Positions 10,204-20,357 are shown, counted from the stretch's first letter. The stretch: DNA of 64,000 bases from Colwellia sp. (GCA_013215655.1 JABSOX010000002.1:37125-101124), one strand, 5' to 3'. Numbers and translations are program-made. The notes: generated from the sequence alone by a model not told the origin.

Positions 10204-11751
10204 ATGTCAAATTTCCTCTTCAAAGATGAGCCGGAAGATAATTCAACTGCTCCAACAAAAAATCAAAAAGTTTGGAGGATTTTAGTGGTTGATGATGATG
10301 AATCTGTTCATCAAGTCACCAAGTTAGTATTGTCGGATGCAAATATAGAACATCGTTCTTTAGAGATTGTTTCTGCGTATTCATGTATTCAAGCTCAGGA
10401 AATCCTTAAAGGTGACGATTCTTTTTGTATGGCATTTGTTGATGTGGTGATGGAAACTGACCATGCAGGTTTAGAATTAGTAGAATGGATTCGAAAAGAC
10501 TTAAAAAACCAAGCAATACGTTTGATTTTAAGAACTGGGCAGGCGGGTAATGCGCCTGAATCAAGAGTCATTAAAGAATTTGATATTAATGATTATAAGG
10601 AAAAAACAGATTTTACTTCCGGAAAAATGATCACCACGGTCTATGCAAGTATTAGAGCTTACCGCGATATTATGACCATTCAAAAAAGCTTAGACGGTTT
10701 TAAAAAGCTGATTGAAGTTACTCACGATTTATTGAAAATTGATCAATTTAAATTATTTGGCTCCGCCGCATTAAACCATTTATTAACCTTGATGGATGTT
10801 GAAAGTTCCGCTTTATATATTGCTCGTAATCAATTTGATTTTAATCACGAGTGCAGCAATATGATTATTGCTTGTACTGGGAAATATGTCAGTGAATCAG
10901 ATAACCTCGACACATCAAATATTGACGAAGCGGTAAAAGTGCAAATTAAGAGAGTATTTGAAGATAAAAAACATTATTTAAGTGAAGAGTGTTTTGTTGG
11001 TTATTATAAAACAGCAAATAACTCATGTTCAGTGTTATATATTGATTTTGAAGATAACCCTGAGCATTTTAAGCTAAATTTAGTGGAAATGTTTGCTAAT
11101 AATGTTGCCTTGATATTAGAAACATTGACCAAGCTGCACGACATGGAAAATAGTCAAAAAGAGTTAATGTACATCGTTGGTGAGGCTATTGAAGCACGAG
11201 AAGAAGCCAAAGGCTCTCATGTTAAACGAGTAGCTTTGATTTGTGAGTTATTGGCGAAAAAACTATCTCTTGATAGTCAGTTTGTTAGTGCAATTCGTTT
11301 GGCTGCACCCTTACATGATATTGGCAAAATAGCGATACCGGATGAGATCTTAAGAAAACATGGCAAGCTTGATGAAAACGAATGGCAAGTTATGAAAACT
11401 CATGCTGAAGTTGGCTGTGATTTACTTGAACAGTCAAAAACAAGCATCTCTAAATTGGCAGCTAAGATTGCTCATTTTCATCATGAAAATTGGGACGGTA
11501 GTGGTTACCCAGATGCTTTAGCCGGTAATGACATTCCTATTGCAGCACGCATTATGGCCATCGCCGATGTTTTTGACTCACTAGGTTCAAAGCAGTGTTA
11601 TAAAGACTCTTGGGGTGAAGATGATATTAAAGCGCATTTATTAAAAGAGCGGAACAATAAGTTTGATCCGCAATTGGTCGATATTTTTATAGAGCACTTT
11701 GATGAATTTTCCAATATACGAGTTAATTACCCAGATAAGAAAAAGAACTAA
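10204..11751 (+). CDS. Response regulator with DUF3369-like region and HD-GYP domain (putative c-di-GMP phosphodiesterase)
   Basis: REC domain (ILVVDDDESVHQ); HD motif APLHDIGKIAIPDEIL and HHENWDGSGYP (GYP motif). Confidence 0.88.
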   Translation: MSNFLFKDEPEDNSTAPTKNQKVWRILVVDDDESVHQVTKLVLSDANIEHRSLEIVSAYSCIQAQEILKGDDSFCMAFVDVVMETDHAGLELVEWIRKDLKNQAIRLILRTGQAGNAPESRVIKEFDINDYKEKTDFTSGKMITTVYASIRAYRDIMTIQKSLDGFKKLIEVTHDLLKIDQFKLFGSAALNHLLTLMDVESSALYIARNQFDFNHECSNMIIACTGKYVSESDNLDTSNIDEAVKVQIKRVFEDKKHYLSEECFVGYYKTANNSCSVLYIDFEDNPEHFKLNLVEMFANNVALILETLTKLHDMENSQKELMYIVGEAIEAREEAKGSHVKRVALICELLAKKLSLDSQFVSAIRLAAPLHDIGKIAIPDEILRKHGKLDENEWQVMKTHAEVGCDLLEQSKTSISKLAAKIAHFHHENWDGSGYPDALAGNDIPIAARIMAIADVFDSLGSKQCYKDSWGEDDIKAHLLKERNNKFDPQLVDIFIEHFDEFSNIRVNYPDKKKN

Positions 11752-12341
11752 GAAGCTGACAGTTTATCAACAGTGGAAGTACAGGCTTGTAAAAAAATAT
11801 CCATAAAATATTTAACTTCAGGCATTTTTTGTTTAATTCCTTCCAATTTCTCTTCTAAGCGTTCTTTTACATGGTCAAATTCACGGTTCTGATGGCTGAG
11901 TTCATCTAAAGCTTTGATGTAAGCAACTAAAATATCGGCTGCTTTTACTATTTCTTTATATTCTGACTCAACATTATCTTGTACGATGATATCAGAAAAA
12001 ATCTCTTGGAATTCATTAGGTAATGAGGCTAAGCATTCTTTCTCAGCCAAATATTCTATTTTTTTAAATTCTCGGGCAATTTCAGGATTAGCATATTTTG
12101 TAGGGCTAACAATATCACCATACCTTGTTTCACTGGCCTCATGGTAAAGAGCAATGGTTGCGACTCGGTCGGCGTTAATATTGCCTGAAAACTTTTTGTT
12201 TCTTATCACGGCAAGCAAATGAGCAACAATGGCTACTTGATGTGAATGCTCGGCAACATTTTCAGGTTTAACACAAAACATTAATGCCCATCTTTTAATG
12301 AGCGGCATTCTAAACATCCAAGCAAGAAAAGTACTTTGCAT
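11748..12341 (-). CDS. yfbR: 5'-deoxynucleotidase, YfbR family (HD domain)
   Basis: MPLIKRWALM...ENVAEHSHQVAIVAHLLA; ALYHEASETRYGDIVSPTKY characteristic of YfbR; next to alaA. Confidence 0.9.
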   Translation of the reverse strand: MQSTFLAWMFRMPLIKRWALMFCVKPENVAEHSHQVAIVAHLLAVIRNKKFSGNINADRVATIALYHEASETRYGDIVSPTKYANPEIAREFKKIEYLAEKECLASLPNEFQEIFSDIIVQDNVESEYKEIVKAADILVAYIKALDELSHQNREFDHVKERLEEKLEGIKQKMPEVKYFMDIFLQACTSTVDKLSAS

Positions 12342-12352
12342 CCAATTCAGCC

Positions 12353-13567
12353 TTATTGACGATAATTATTAAAGAAGTTTTTGAGTTTGTCCATTGCTGG
12401 TACAAGTTCATCAACATGAGGTAAAAAGACTAAACGGAAATAGTTTTTTTCAACAACGTTAAAAGCACTGCCATGAACCAGTAATATTTTTTCTTGTTTA
12501 AGTAAGTCCAAAATCATTTTTTCATCGTCTTTAATATTAAATTTCTTGGCATCTACTTTAACAAATAAATATAAGGCGCCCATCGCCGGGTTACATGATA
12601 ATCCATCGATATCATTAATCATTTGATGTGCTAAGTTACGTTGTTTAAGTAAACGCCCATCGTTACTAATTAATTCATTAATACTTTGATAACCACCAAG
12701 CGCTGTTTGAATGGCATGCTGACAAGGGACGTTAGCGCATAAACGCATTGATGATAAAATATTCAATCCTTCTAAATAATCTTCAGCATGAATTTTAGGA
12801 CCGGTAATTACCATCCAACCCGCACGAAACCCAGCAATTCGATAGTTTTTAGATAAACCGCCCATAGTTATTATTAATACATCGCTGCTTAAGCGAGCGA
12901 TAGGAATATGTACAGCATCGTCATAAAGGATTTTGTCATAAATTTCATCACTAAAAATAATTAAGTTGTGCTTTTGGGCTAAAGTGATGATGCCTTGTAA
13001 TATTTCTTCAGAATAAACCGCACCTGTTGGGTTATTAGGGTTGATTAATACAATCGCTTTAGTATGTTTCGATATTTTACTTTCTATGTCAGCAAGATCA
13101 GGAAACCATTGATTTTCTTCATCACATTTATAATGTATTGGATTACCGCCTGAAAGGGCAACTGCAGCCGTCCATAGCGGATAGTCAGGTGCGGGAATGA
13201 GAACTTCATCGCCATTGTTTAATAAACCTTGCATTGCCATCACAATGAGTTCACTAACGCCGTTACCAATATAAATATCATCAACACTGACGTCTTTAAT
13301 GTTTTGTTGCTGAAAATACTGCATCACAGCGACACGAGCAGAATAAATTCCTTTTGATTCACTGTAACCTTGTGATGTTGGAAGGTTATGAATAACGTCT
13401 TTTAAAATATCATCAGGGGCTTCAAATCCAAATGGGGCAGGGTTGCCAATATTAAGTTTAAGAATTTTATGGCCTTCGTCTTCTAAACGGCGTGCTTCGG
13501 CTGCAATTTGCCCGCGAATTTCGTAACAGACGTTTTTTAGTTTTGATGATTTTGTTATCTTCTTCAT
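12353..13567 (-). CDS. alaA: PLP-dependent aminotransferase, AlaA-like (alanine transaminase)
   Basis: Class I/II aminotransferase; LNIGNPAPFGFEAPDDIL, LINPNNPTGAVY, MGGLSKNYRIAGFRAGW (PLP Lys). Confidence 0.9.
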   Translation of the reverse strand: MKKITKSSKLKNVCYEIRGQIAAEARRLEDEGHKILKLNIGNPAPFGFEAPDDILKDVIHNLPTSQGYSESKGIYSARVAVMQYFQQQNIKDVSVDDIYIGNGVSELIVMAMQGLLNNGDEVLIPAPDYPLWTAAVALSGGNPIHYKCDEENQWFPDLADIESKISKHTKAIVLINPNNPTGAVYSEEILQGIITLAQKHNLIIFSDEIYDKILYDDAVHIPIARLSSDVLIITMGGLSKNYRIAGFRAGWMVITGPKIHAEDYLEGLNILSSMRLCANVPCQHAIQTALGGYQSINELISNDGRLLKQRNLAHQMINDIDGLSCNPAMGALYLFVKVDAKKFNIKDDEKMILDLLKQEKILLVHGSAFNVVEKNYFRLVFLPHVDELVPAMDKLKNFFNNYRQ

Positions 13568-13742
13568 AATTAGTGTTCTTTTAGGGAAATGTACTATTTT
13601 TAATAGTGATTAAGGAAAAAATTCTTGATGTCCATTGTTGCCAATTATGAACAGTTTTGAAACAGTTTCTTGCAACTTTTTTATAGTAAAATGATTAAAA
13701 AAGGATAATCTTGTTATTAGAATCCTGTGAGGAGATTAAATT

Positions 13743-14333
13743 ATGGCATTACCATTACTTTGGCTAGGCGCTGCGGCTATTTCGGCGTTGACGGTTAAAG
13801 GTTTATCCGATGACAGAGAAACCCAACAAAAAAAGCGGAAATATTCTTATAAAGCACAAACATTGTCGGATTTATCGGAACATGAGTCTGTAATAGCAAC
13901 TTACCCTACCGATCTTTTTGATACGGATGAACTTGTTAAACCGCAAGTTGGAGCCATTGTTTGTTGTGGAATTGGCGGGGTTTTAGATCATACCGGTATT
14001 TGGGTTGATGATGATACTGTTGTTGAAATGGACGGACAGGGCTTAATTAAACCTATCTCAAGTCACAGATTTACAGCGGAAAGATCAGGGGAAAATATCT
14101 TCATTGCCTGTGACTCAAACGCCAAGCCATTGATAAGTGAAGTTGCTGCGCGGCGAGCACTTGAACAAATATTTCAGTGTCAGCAGTACGACATGATAAA
14201 TAACAACTGCCATCAATTTCTCTGGCAGCGCTTTAAACCACAAGATCAAACTTTAACAACCTTTAAAGAATTAAATCAACGTATCGCGAAATATTTTGAT
14301 CGACAAATATTTTGGGATGTATGTGATTGTTGA
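13743..14333 (+). CDS. LRAT/NlpC-P60-like (permuted papain fold) family protein, N-terminal hydrophobic segment
   Basis: Motifs DHTGIWVDDDTVVEMDG (His) and MINNNCHQFLWQRF (NC-x-x-F) match the LRAT-domain pattern. Confidence 0.65.
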   Translation: MALPLLWLGAAAISALTVKGLSDDRETQQKKRKYSYKAQTLSDLSEHESVIATYPTDLFDTDELVKPQVGAIVCCGIGGVLDHTGIWVDDDTVVEMDGQGLIKPISSHRFTAERSGENIFIACDSNAKPLISEVAARRALEQIFQCQQYDMINNNCHQFLWQRFKPQDQTLTTFKELNQRIAKYFDRQIFWDVCDC

Positions 14334-14351
14334 TTCATTCTTTTGATGACA

Positions 14352-15284
14352 TTAAGAAGTGCAAGCGATAGGTTTAACTTTAATAGACTCAAAATTTGAG
14401 TCAAACTGCTCAATACAATAATTAAGTGCGGCGATGAGTTTGTCCTTATCGTGGTGGTGTGCGGTATTTTCATGGGCAAGGTCTCGGCAAATAATAGCTA
14501 CTTTTTCTGAAGTGGTATTTTCATCTTGACATATAACACTATCAATCGGTAAACATCCGATATTTTCTTCTATCCAAGATAACTTCTCATCTAAAGATAA
14601 CTTTGCGGCAGGACTTTGTTCAGGAACAATATTTTCTATAAATACACAATGGCCTTTTCTATCTCTTAACGCATTAGAAATATCTCTGACCAGTAAAGGC
14701 GGTATGATACTCGTTAAAAAACTTCCAGGGCCTAAAATAATAAGGTCAGCATTTGCTATCGCATCTATACAAGGTTTAATAGTTTTTACTAGTGGTGCCA
14801 AGATCAAGTTTTTTGGCATAATTGGCATTTCATCAACTGAAAGTTCACCTACACGACATCTTCCTTTAGGGTAAAATGCCATAAGATCTGTTGGCGTTTC
14901 AGACATTGGCAATACGGGGGTTTTTATACCTAACATACGTCTAACGAGTTTGATCGAATCAAGAGGTCGTGATTGAATTTGTCCTAAGCCGTATAAAATC
15001 AAATTACCTAAGTTATGACCACCAAGTTCGTCGTTACCGTCAAATCTAAAATCAAAGAGCTGGCTACCGACAGAGTTTTTATCCACAAGTTGCGTTAAAC
15101 AGCTACGCAAGTCTCCCCAAGCAATAGTACTACTACGTTTTCTTAAACGTCCTGTTGAACCGCCATTATCGGTTGTGGCAACAATACCCGTGAGTTGGGT
15201 TTTTAAAAAGGAGAGGGTAGAAAGAACTCGGCCTAAACCGTGTCCACCACCAATTGCGACGACGTTAAGTTTATTAATTTGCAT
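14352..15284 (-). CDS. YvcK/CofD-like family protein (putative gluconeogenesis factor)
   Basis: VVAIGGGHGLGRVLSTL...ATTDNGGSTGRLR...WGDLRSCL; GPGSFLTSIIPPLLV. Confidence 0.9.
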   Translation of the reverse strand: MQINKLNVVAIGGGHGLGRVLSTLSFLKTQLTGIVATTDNGGSTGRLRKRSSTIAWGDLRSCLTQLVDKNSVGSQLFDFRFDGNDELGGHNLGNLILYGLGQIQSRPLDSIKLVRRMLGIKTPVLPMSETPTDLMAFYPKGRCRVGELSVDEMPIMPKNLILAPLVKTIKPCIDAIANADLIILGPGSFLTSIIPPLLVRDISNALRDRKGHCVFIENIVPEQSPAAKLSLDEKLSWIEENIGCLPIDSVICQDENTTSEKVAIICRDLAHENTAHHHDKDKLIAALNYCIEQFDSNFESIKVKPIACTS

Positions 15285-15556
15285 AAAAACTTACTTTGTA
15301 TGAGCTTAAGTAAACTCTACCTTGTAATCACCTAAAAATAAAGAATAGATGAGTGATTTAGCAGAAGATATGAATATTTTGGAAGATATAAATGAAGATA
15401 ATAAATTTATCTATAGTTAACGGAGAAAATTAAACTGTGATGGTGAAAATTGAAGAAAGATAAACATTTGATTATGCAAAATTTAGTCAAGTTGTTGCAT
15501 TAGTAAACACTTAGTCGTGAACTGTAAAAATATTGTCTTAATTATTCAAATAAGGG

Positions 15557-15585
15557 TTGACAGTAACAGGGGCTCTGCTTAGAAT
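15557..15585 (+). promoter_or_regulatory. Sigma70-type promoter for the tRNA cluster, GC-rich discriminator
   Basis: TTGACA - 17 bp - TAGAAT followed by GCGCCTCGC, about 80 bp upstream of tRNA-Ala. Confidence 0.8.
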
Positions 15586-15665
15586 GCGCCTCGCTTTCAA
15601 CAAGTACTTGTTACTTTGAGAAAGGTAAGTTAATAAGTATTAGGCCACTTATTATATTTACATGC

Positions 15666-15741
15666 GGGGCTATAGCTCAGCTGGGAGAGCGCTTCGCTGG
15701 CAGCGAAGAGGTCTGCGGTTCGATCCCGCATAGCTCCACCA
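15666..15741 (+). tRNA. tRNA-Ala (anticodon GGC)
   Basis: 76-nt cloverleaf GGGGCTATAGCTCAGCTGGGAGAGCGCTTCGCTGGCAGCGAAGAGGTCTGCGGTTCGATCCCGCATAGCTCCACCA; encoded CCA. Confidence 0.97.
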
Positions 15742-15874
15742 ATATTATCGTTAGCTGATTCTTAGAATGAGTTAACAAAATTAAAAAGTTAAGTGTCTTG
15801 TGAGTAAGTTTGCGTAGCAAATTTTTTTCACTACACTAAAACAATAAAGCAATGCTTTGTTGAACAATTTTAGT

Positions 15875-15950
15875 GTCCCTATCGTCTAGAGGCCTAGGAC
15901 ACCGCCCTTTCACGGCGGTAACAGGGGTTCGAATCCCCTTAGGGATGCCA
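15875..15950 (+). tRNA. tRNA-Glu (anticodon TTC), copy 1
   Basis: 76-nt cloverleaf GTCCCTATCGTCTAGAGGCC...CTTTCAC...GGTTCGAATCCCCTTAGGGATGCCA; encoded CCA. Confidence 0.97.
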
Positions 15951-16074
15951 ACTTTTTAAAAGAATGAGTAAGTGTTTTTTGACACAAACTTTAAAGTAGT
16001 AGTTCATTTGCAAGCTCACTAGGCTAGAGCTTTCAGTATAAATGAAATTACAATTATACTTAACTGTTTACTGT

Positions 16075-16150
16075 GTCCCTATCGTCTAGAGGCCTAGGAC
16101 ACCGCCCTTTCACGGCGGTAACAGGGGTTCGAATCCCCTTAGGGATGCCA
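16075..16150 (+). tRNA. tRNA-Glu (anticodon TTC), copy 2
   Basis: Sequence identical to the copy at 15875..15950. Confidence 0.97.
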
Positions 16151-16203
16151 CTTATTTCTTTATGATTTTGTGATAGAGCAATAGGTGTAAAAAGTGAAAT
16201 ATT

Positions 16204-16230
16204 AAAACCGACTTTTAGTCGGTTTTTTTA
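16204..16230 (+). terminator. Rho-independent terminator of the tRNA cluster
   Basis: AAAACCGACTTTTAGTCGGTTTTTTTA: stem AACCGACT/AGTCGGTT plus T-run. Confidence 0.9.
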
Positions 16231-16346
16231 TGTCTGAATTTTCTACACTATTATTTTAGTTTAATGCAGGTCGAGATTTACCTCGACGAGTACAATATTT
16301 AATCTTACTATAACTTCCTATTGTCCCAAGTTTCACTCTTATTGAC

Positions 16347-16967
16347 CTAGCGCTCAAAAATTCCTTGCAGTTGTTTTTCCACATAATCGGCAATAAGTGG
16401 TTGTGCTTTTGCATTGGGATGAATGCCGTCACCTTGCATCATCTTAGAGTCTGTAGCTACGATCTCAACGAAAAAAGGTAATAAGGTTACTGCTTTTTCT
16501 TTTGCAACATCAACAAAAATCTGCTCAAACATTTTATTGTAGCGAGCACCGTAATTAGGTGTGATTTTTATTTTGTACATTGATACTTTTATACTTTTAT
16601 CTTGAGCTAAGGTTATCATTTGTAACAAATTATTTTTAATTGCTTGAGGAGTATAGCCACGTAAACCGTCATTTCCACCAAGTTCAATAATTAAATGGTC
16701 TATACTTTTATCTTTTAAAAGTGTCTTAAGGCGAGACAATCCGCCGCCTGTAGTTTCTCCCGCTATGCTGGCATTGGTGATATGATAGTCAGCATTTCTT
16801 TGTAATAACCTTTGGTTTAATATATGAACCCACCCCTCATTTTGTTTCATTCTATAGCTTGCACTGACACTATCTCCTAGTAGTAGAATAGAGGTCTTGG
16901 CCCAAACGGACTGAGTAATTGTTATCCCGCATAGAAATATTAACGCTAAAATTGGATGTTTTTTCAT
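16347..16967 (-). CDS. tesA: SGNH/GDSL arylesterase / acyl-CoA thioesterase I-like, secreted
   Basis: Signal peptide; ILLLGDSVSASY (block I), LGGNDGLRG (block III), GDGIHPNAKAQ (block V); divergent from ybbA as in other gammaproteobacteria. Confidence 0.92.
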   Translation of the reverse strand: MKKHPILALIFLCGITITQSVWAKTSILLLGDSVSASYRMKQNEGWVHILNQRLLQRNADYHITNASIAGETTGGGLSRLKTLLKDKSIDHLIIELGGNDGLRGYTPQAIKNNLLQMITLAQDKSIKVSMYKIKITPNYGARYNKMFEQIFVDVAKEKAVTLLPFFVEIVATDSKMMQGDGIHPNAKAQPLIADYVEKQLQGIFER

Positions 16968-17739
16968 GAAATCGAATTCCGAAATTATATTAAAAGTAAG
17001 TGAACTGACTAAATCAGTACAATTAGAAGATAAAACCTTAGTGCTACTTCAGCCACTCAACTTATCCGTGAATGCTGGAGAAACGCTGGCGATTGTGGGC
17101 TCTTCAGGTTCAGGGAAAACAACATTATTGTCAATTTTAGCTGGACTTGATATACCTACATCAGGGCAAGTCTATCTTAAAAACCATGCCTTGCACCAAT
17201 TTAATGAAGAAGAGCGTAGCCAAGTACGAGCAAATCATGTCGGATTTATTTTTCAGCAGTTTTTATTGATCAATAGTTTAACTGCACTTGAGAATGTGAT
17301 GTTGCCTGCTGAACTTGCTAACCTTGATGACGCTAAAGAGCGTGGTTTAGAATTACTATCTCAAGTGGGTTTAGCTGAACGATCTGACCATTATCCTTCT
17401 CAACTTTCTGGTGGTGAACAGCAACGAGTTGCCATTGCGCGAGCGTTTATTTCTCAACCCGATGTGTTATTTGCAGATGAACCTACTGGAAACCTAGACA
17501 CTAAAACAGGTAATCATATTGCAGATTTATTATTTGAGCTGAATGAAAAGCTTGGTACTACTTTAATTTTAGTTACCCACGACCCTAAATTAGCTGCTCG
17601 TTGTCAACGTCAAGTTCAAATGGACAGTGGCTTCCTTTCGGAAAAATTATCAGAGAAAGTATCTGAGAAGGCATCAGAAAAAGAAAACATCATAGCGGCA
17701 ACTGAACCTTCAACATCATCGATTTCTCAGGTGGGTTAG
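16966..17739 (+). CDS. ybbA: ABC transporter ATP-binding protein, YbbA family
   Basis: Walker A GSSGSGKTTLL, signature LSGGEQQRVAIARAF, Walker B VLFADEPTGNLD; adjacent to tesA and the YbbP-like permease. Confidence 0.92.
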   Translation: MKSNSEIILKVSELTKSVQLEDKTLVLLQPLNLSVNAGETLAIVGSSGSGKTTLLSILAGLDIPTSGQVYLKNHALHQFNEEERSQVRANHVGFIFQQFLLINSLTALENVMLPAELANLDDAKERGLELLSQVGLAERSDHYPSQLSGGEQQRVAIARAFISQPDVLFADEPTGNLDTKTGNHIADLLFELNEKLGTTLILVTHDPKLAARCQRQVQMDSGFLSEKLSEKVSEKASEKENIIAATEPSTSSISQVG

Positions 17740-17741
17740 CT

Positions 17742-20357
17742 ATGAACGATCTTTCTAAAATAGAACTGCAGGATAAAAGATTGTCGCAGCAGTCATCGGG
17801 TCGCGGTGCATCTAATTTGTGGTTGAAACAATCATTAAGACTTTTGCATCATGAATTGCGTCGTGGTGAGTTAACCATCATTTTTTTAGCTATTGTCTTA
17901 GCCGTCGCCACCGTGTTTTCATTAACGGGTTTCTCTGGACAAATAAAACAAGCAATTGTTGCCAATAGCACCAATACCATCGCAGCTGATCGGGTCTTTA
18001 GTGGTACAAGTAAAATTAGTGTTGAAATACTTGAAAAAGCTGAACAATCAAACCTTAAACTAGCCAGAAAAATTGAAACCGAATCGATGGTTTTTGCTGA
18101 TGATAAAATGCTTTTAAGTGAACTTTCAGCGGTCAGTAATTCTTACCCATTACGAGGTGAGTTACTAGTGAAAACCCAGCTTGATCAAATGGATCCTGTT
18201 GCTGTTAATGCACCTCCAGAAGGAAGTGTATGGGTTGAGCGTAGCGTATTAGGGCGATTAGGTGTAAAAATTGGTGATGAGGTTGAAATTGGTGAAGCAA
18301 CTTTTATCATTGCTGGCATCGTTACCGATATTCCTGATAAAAGTTATCAAATGCTCATTGCCGGACCAACAATATATTTAAATATCCTTGATATGCCAAA
18401 AACTCAGCTTATACAGCCGGGTAGTCGCATGTGGTACATGTATTTGTTTGCTGGAGAAGTAGCGGATATTGAATCGTTTGAAGAATGGGTTAAACCCAAG
18501 GTAAACGAAGCGCAAAATTGGTACAGCGCTAAACAAGCACAAAACAGATTATCTTCAACATTAGACAGTGCTGAGCGTTTTCTCTCTTTAGCAAGTATGT
18601 TAGGAATAGTGCTTGCAGCGGTTGCAGTAGCAGTAGCTAGTCGACGTTATGGACAACGACATCAATCAGTTGTTGCAGTATTTAGAGCTTTAGGTGCTTC
18701 AATCAGTCATATTCGAAAACTTTATACATTTCATTGGAGCTTATTAAGTTTAATTAGTATTTTGGTGGGCTTATGTTTAGGTTATGTTTTAGTCCTTATT
18801 GGCGCTAGTGCTATCGAAAGTTATCTTTCTTTAGATGATACGCCATTAACTTATACACCATTTCTAACCGCTATCTTTACCGGGCTTTTGTGCGCAATAG
18901 CTTTTGCTATTCACCCTATTAAAGAACTTGTTAATACTTCACCTTTGTCAGTGATTAGAGGTTTTAAAAATAACAAACTTGCGCGTTTTGGTTGGTATCA
19001 ACTTCCGCCTTTAGCTGCCTTATTTATTTTATTACTACTCTTTAGTGGTGATGCGATTATGAGTATTGCCTTATTAGGCGGCGGCCTGTTTGTTTCGTTT
19101 TTATTATTGCTTTTTGGTAATAGTATTATGAGTGCAGGTCGAACGGTTGGCACAAAAGCGGGTAAGTCTTGGCATTTGGCGCTAGCAAATTTGAAACGTA
19201 GAGCAAGTGAAAACAGTGTTCAATTGGTCAGTTTTACTATTGCAATAAAATTATTGTTACTTATTACGGTAATGAAAACCTCGATAGTGGATGAATGGCA
19301 AGATCAGTTTCCTGAGGATACTCCTAATCAATATTTAGTTAATATTGCTCCACATGAAGTACCCGTACTTAAGCAGTTTACTATTGATCATGATATTCCT
19401 AATCGGGGTTTCTTCTCTATTTATCGTGGCCGATTATCAGCAATAAACGGCGAAGCAACGATATCGATGGAAGATGATGAAGTAGACAATTCCTCTGAAG
19501 AAAAAGATGAACAAATTAAGGAAGAGGATGCTGAACAAAGTGGCCGCGAAGGAATGGGACGTGAATTGGGACTTACATGGCTTAATGACGTTCCGATGGA
19601 AAATAGAATTCTCGAAGGGAGTTGGTGGCAAGCCGATGATAATAAACCGCAGGTTTCAATTGAAAGTGGTATCGCGGAACGACTAAAAATAGTATTAGGT
19701 GACCAACTCTCTTTCTCAATTGATTCACAAGAAGTAACCGCTGAAGTGACCAGTATTCGAGAAGTTGATTGGGAAACCCGTCAATTAAATTTCATTATGA
19801 TATTTAATGAATCGGTACTGAAAGATTTTCCTGCCACGGCAATTTCTGCATGGAATATACCTGAAAACAAAAAGGATGATTTTTTTAAATTATTATCTGA
19901 GCACCCAACATTAACTTACATTGATTTTGAAGCCATTATGGAGCAGTTACATACCTTGATTGAACAAGTATCAATAGCGATAGAGTTAATTTTAGTCTTA
20001 GTTGTACTTGCCGGTAGTTTAGTTTTAGTTGCCCAAGTTCAGGCTAGTATGGAAGATCGTGAACGAGAGCTCGCTATATTACGTACATTAGGCGCAAAAG
20101 GCTCTCTGTTACGTAATAGTATTTTATTTGAGTTTGTAGCTTTAGGTGCTATCGCAGGGCTAATGGCAAGTATTGGTATGGAAATAGGTGTGTTTATTCT
20201 TCAAACTCAAGCGTTTGAAATGGCCGGAAGTTTTCATTTTAAATATTGGTTAATGGGCATTGGTGCGGGTGCTGGTTTTGTTGGTTTAATTGGCATGTTA
20301 AGTTGTTATCGCTTATTAAATTTAACGAGTGTGACCTTAATCCGTAGAACCATGTAA
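17742..20357 (+). CDS. ybbP: ABC transporter permease, YbbP/FtsX-like
   Basis: 871 aa, multiple TM, two FtsX-type permease regions (ERELAILRTLGAKGSLLRNSILFEF). Confidence 0.9.
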   Translation: MNDLSKIELQDKRLSQQSSGRGASNLWLKQSLRLLHHELRRGELTIIFLAIVLAVATVFSLTGFSGQIKQAIVANSTNTIAADRVFSGTSKISVEILEKAEQSNLKLARKIETESMVFADDKMLLSELSAVSNSYPLRGELLVKTQLDQMDPVAVNAPPEGSVWVERSVLGRLGVKIGDEVEIGEATFIIAGIVTDIPDKSYQMLIAGPTIYLNILDMPKTQLIQPGSRMWYMYLFAGEVADIESFEEWVKPKVNEAQNWYSAKQAQNRLSSTLDSAERFLSLASMLGIVLAAVAVAVASRRYGQRHQSVVAVFRALGASISHIRKLYTFHWSLLSLISILVGLCLGYVLVLIGASAIESYLSLDDTPLTYTPFLTAIFTGLLCAIAFAIHPIKELVNTSPLSVIRGFKNNKLARFGWYQLPPLAALFILLLLFSGDAIMSIALLGGGLFVSFLLLLFGNSIMSAGRTVGTKAGKSWHLALANLKRRASENSVQLVSFTIAIKLLLLITVMKTSIVDEWQDQFPEDTPNQYLVNIAPHEVPVLKQFTIDHDIPNRGFFSIYRGRLSAINGEATISMEDDEVDNSSEEKDEQIKEEDAEQSGREGMGRELGLTWLNDVPMENRILEGSWWQADDNKPQVSIESGIAERLKIVLGDQLSFSIDSQEVTAEVTSIREVDWETRQLNFIMIFNESVLKDFPATAISAWNIPENKKDDFFKLLSEHPTLTYIDFEAIMEQLHTLIEQVSIAIELILVLVVLAGSLVLVAQVQASMEDRERELAILRTLGAKGSLLRNSILFEFVALGAIAGLMASIGMEIGVFILQTQAFEMAGSFHFKYWLMGIGAGAGFVGLIGMLSCYRLLNLTSVTLIRRTM

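Noticed and set aside
16269-16287. Hairpin GTCGAG-attta-CTCGAC downstream of the tRNA cluster
   Set aside because: Short palindrome without T-run or repeat context; noted only.
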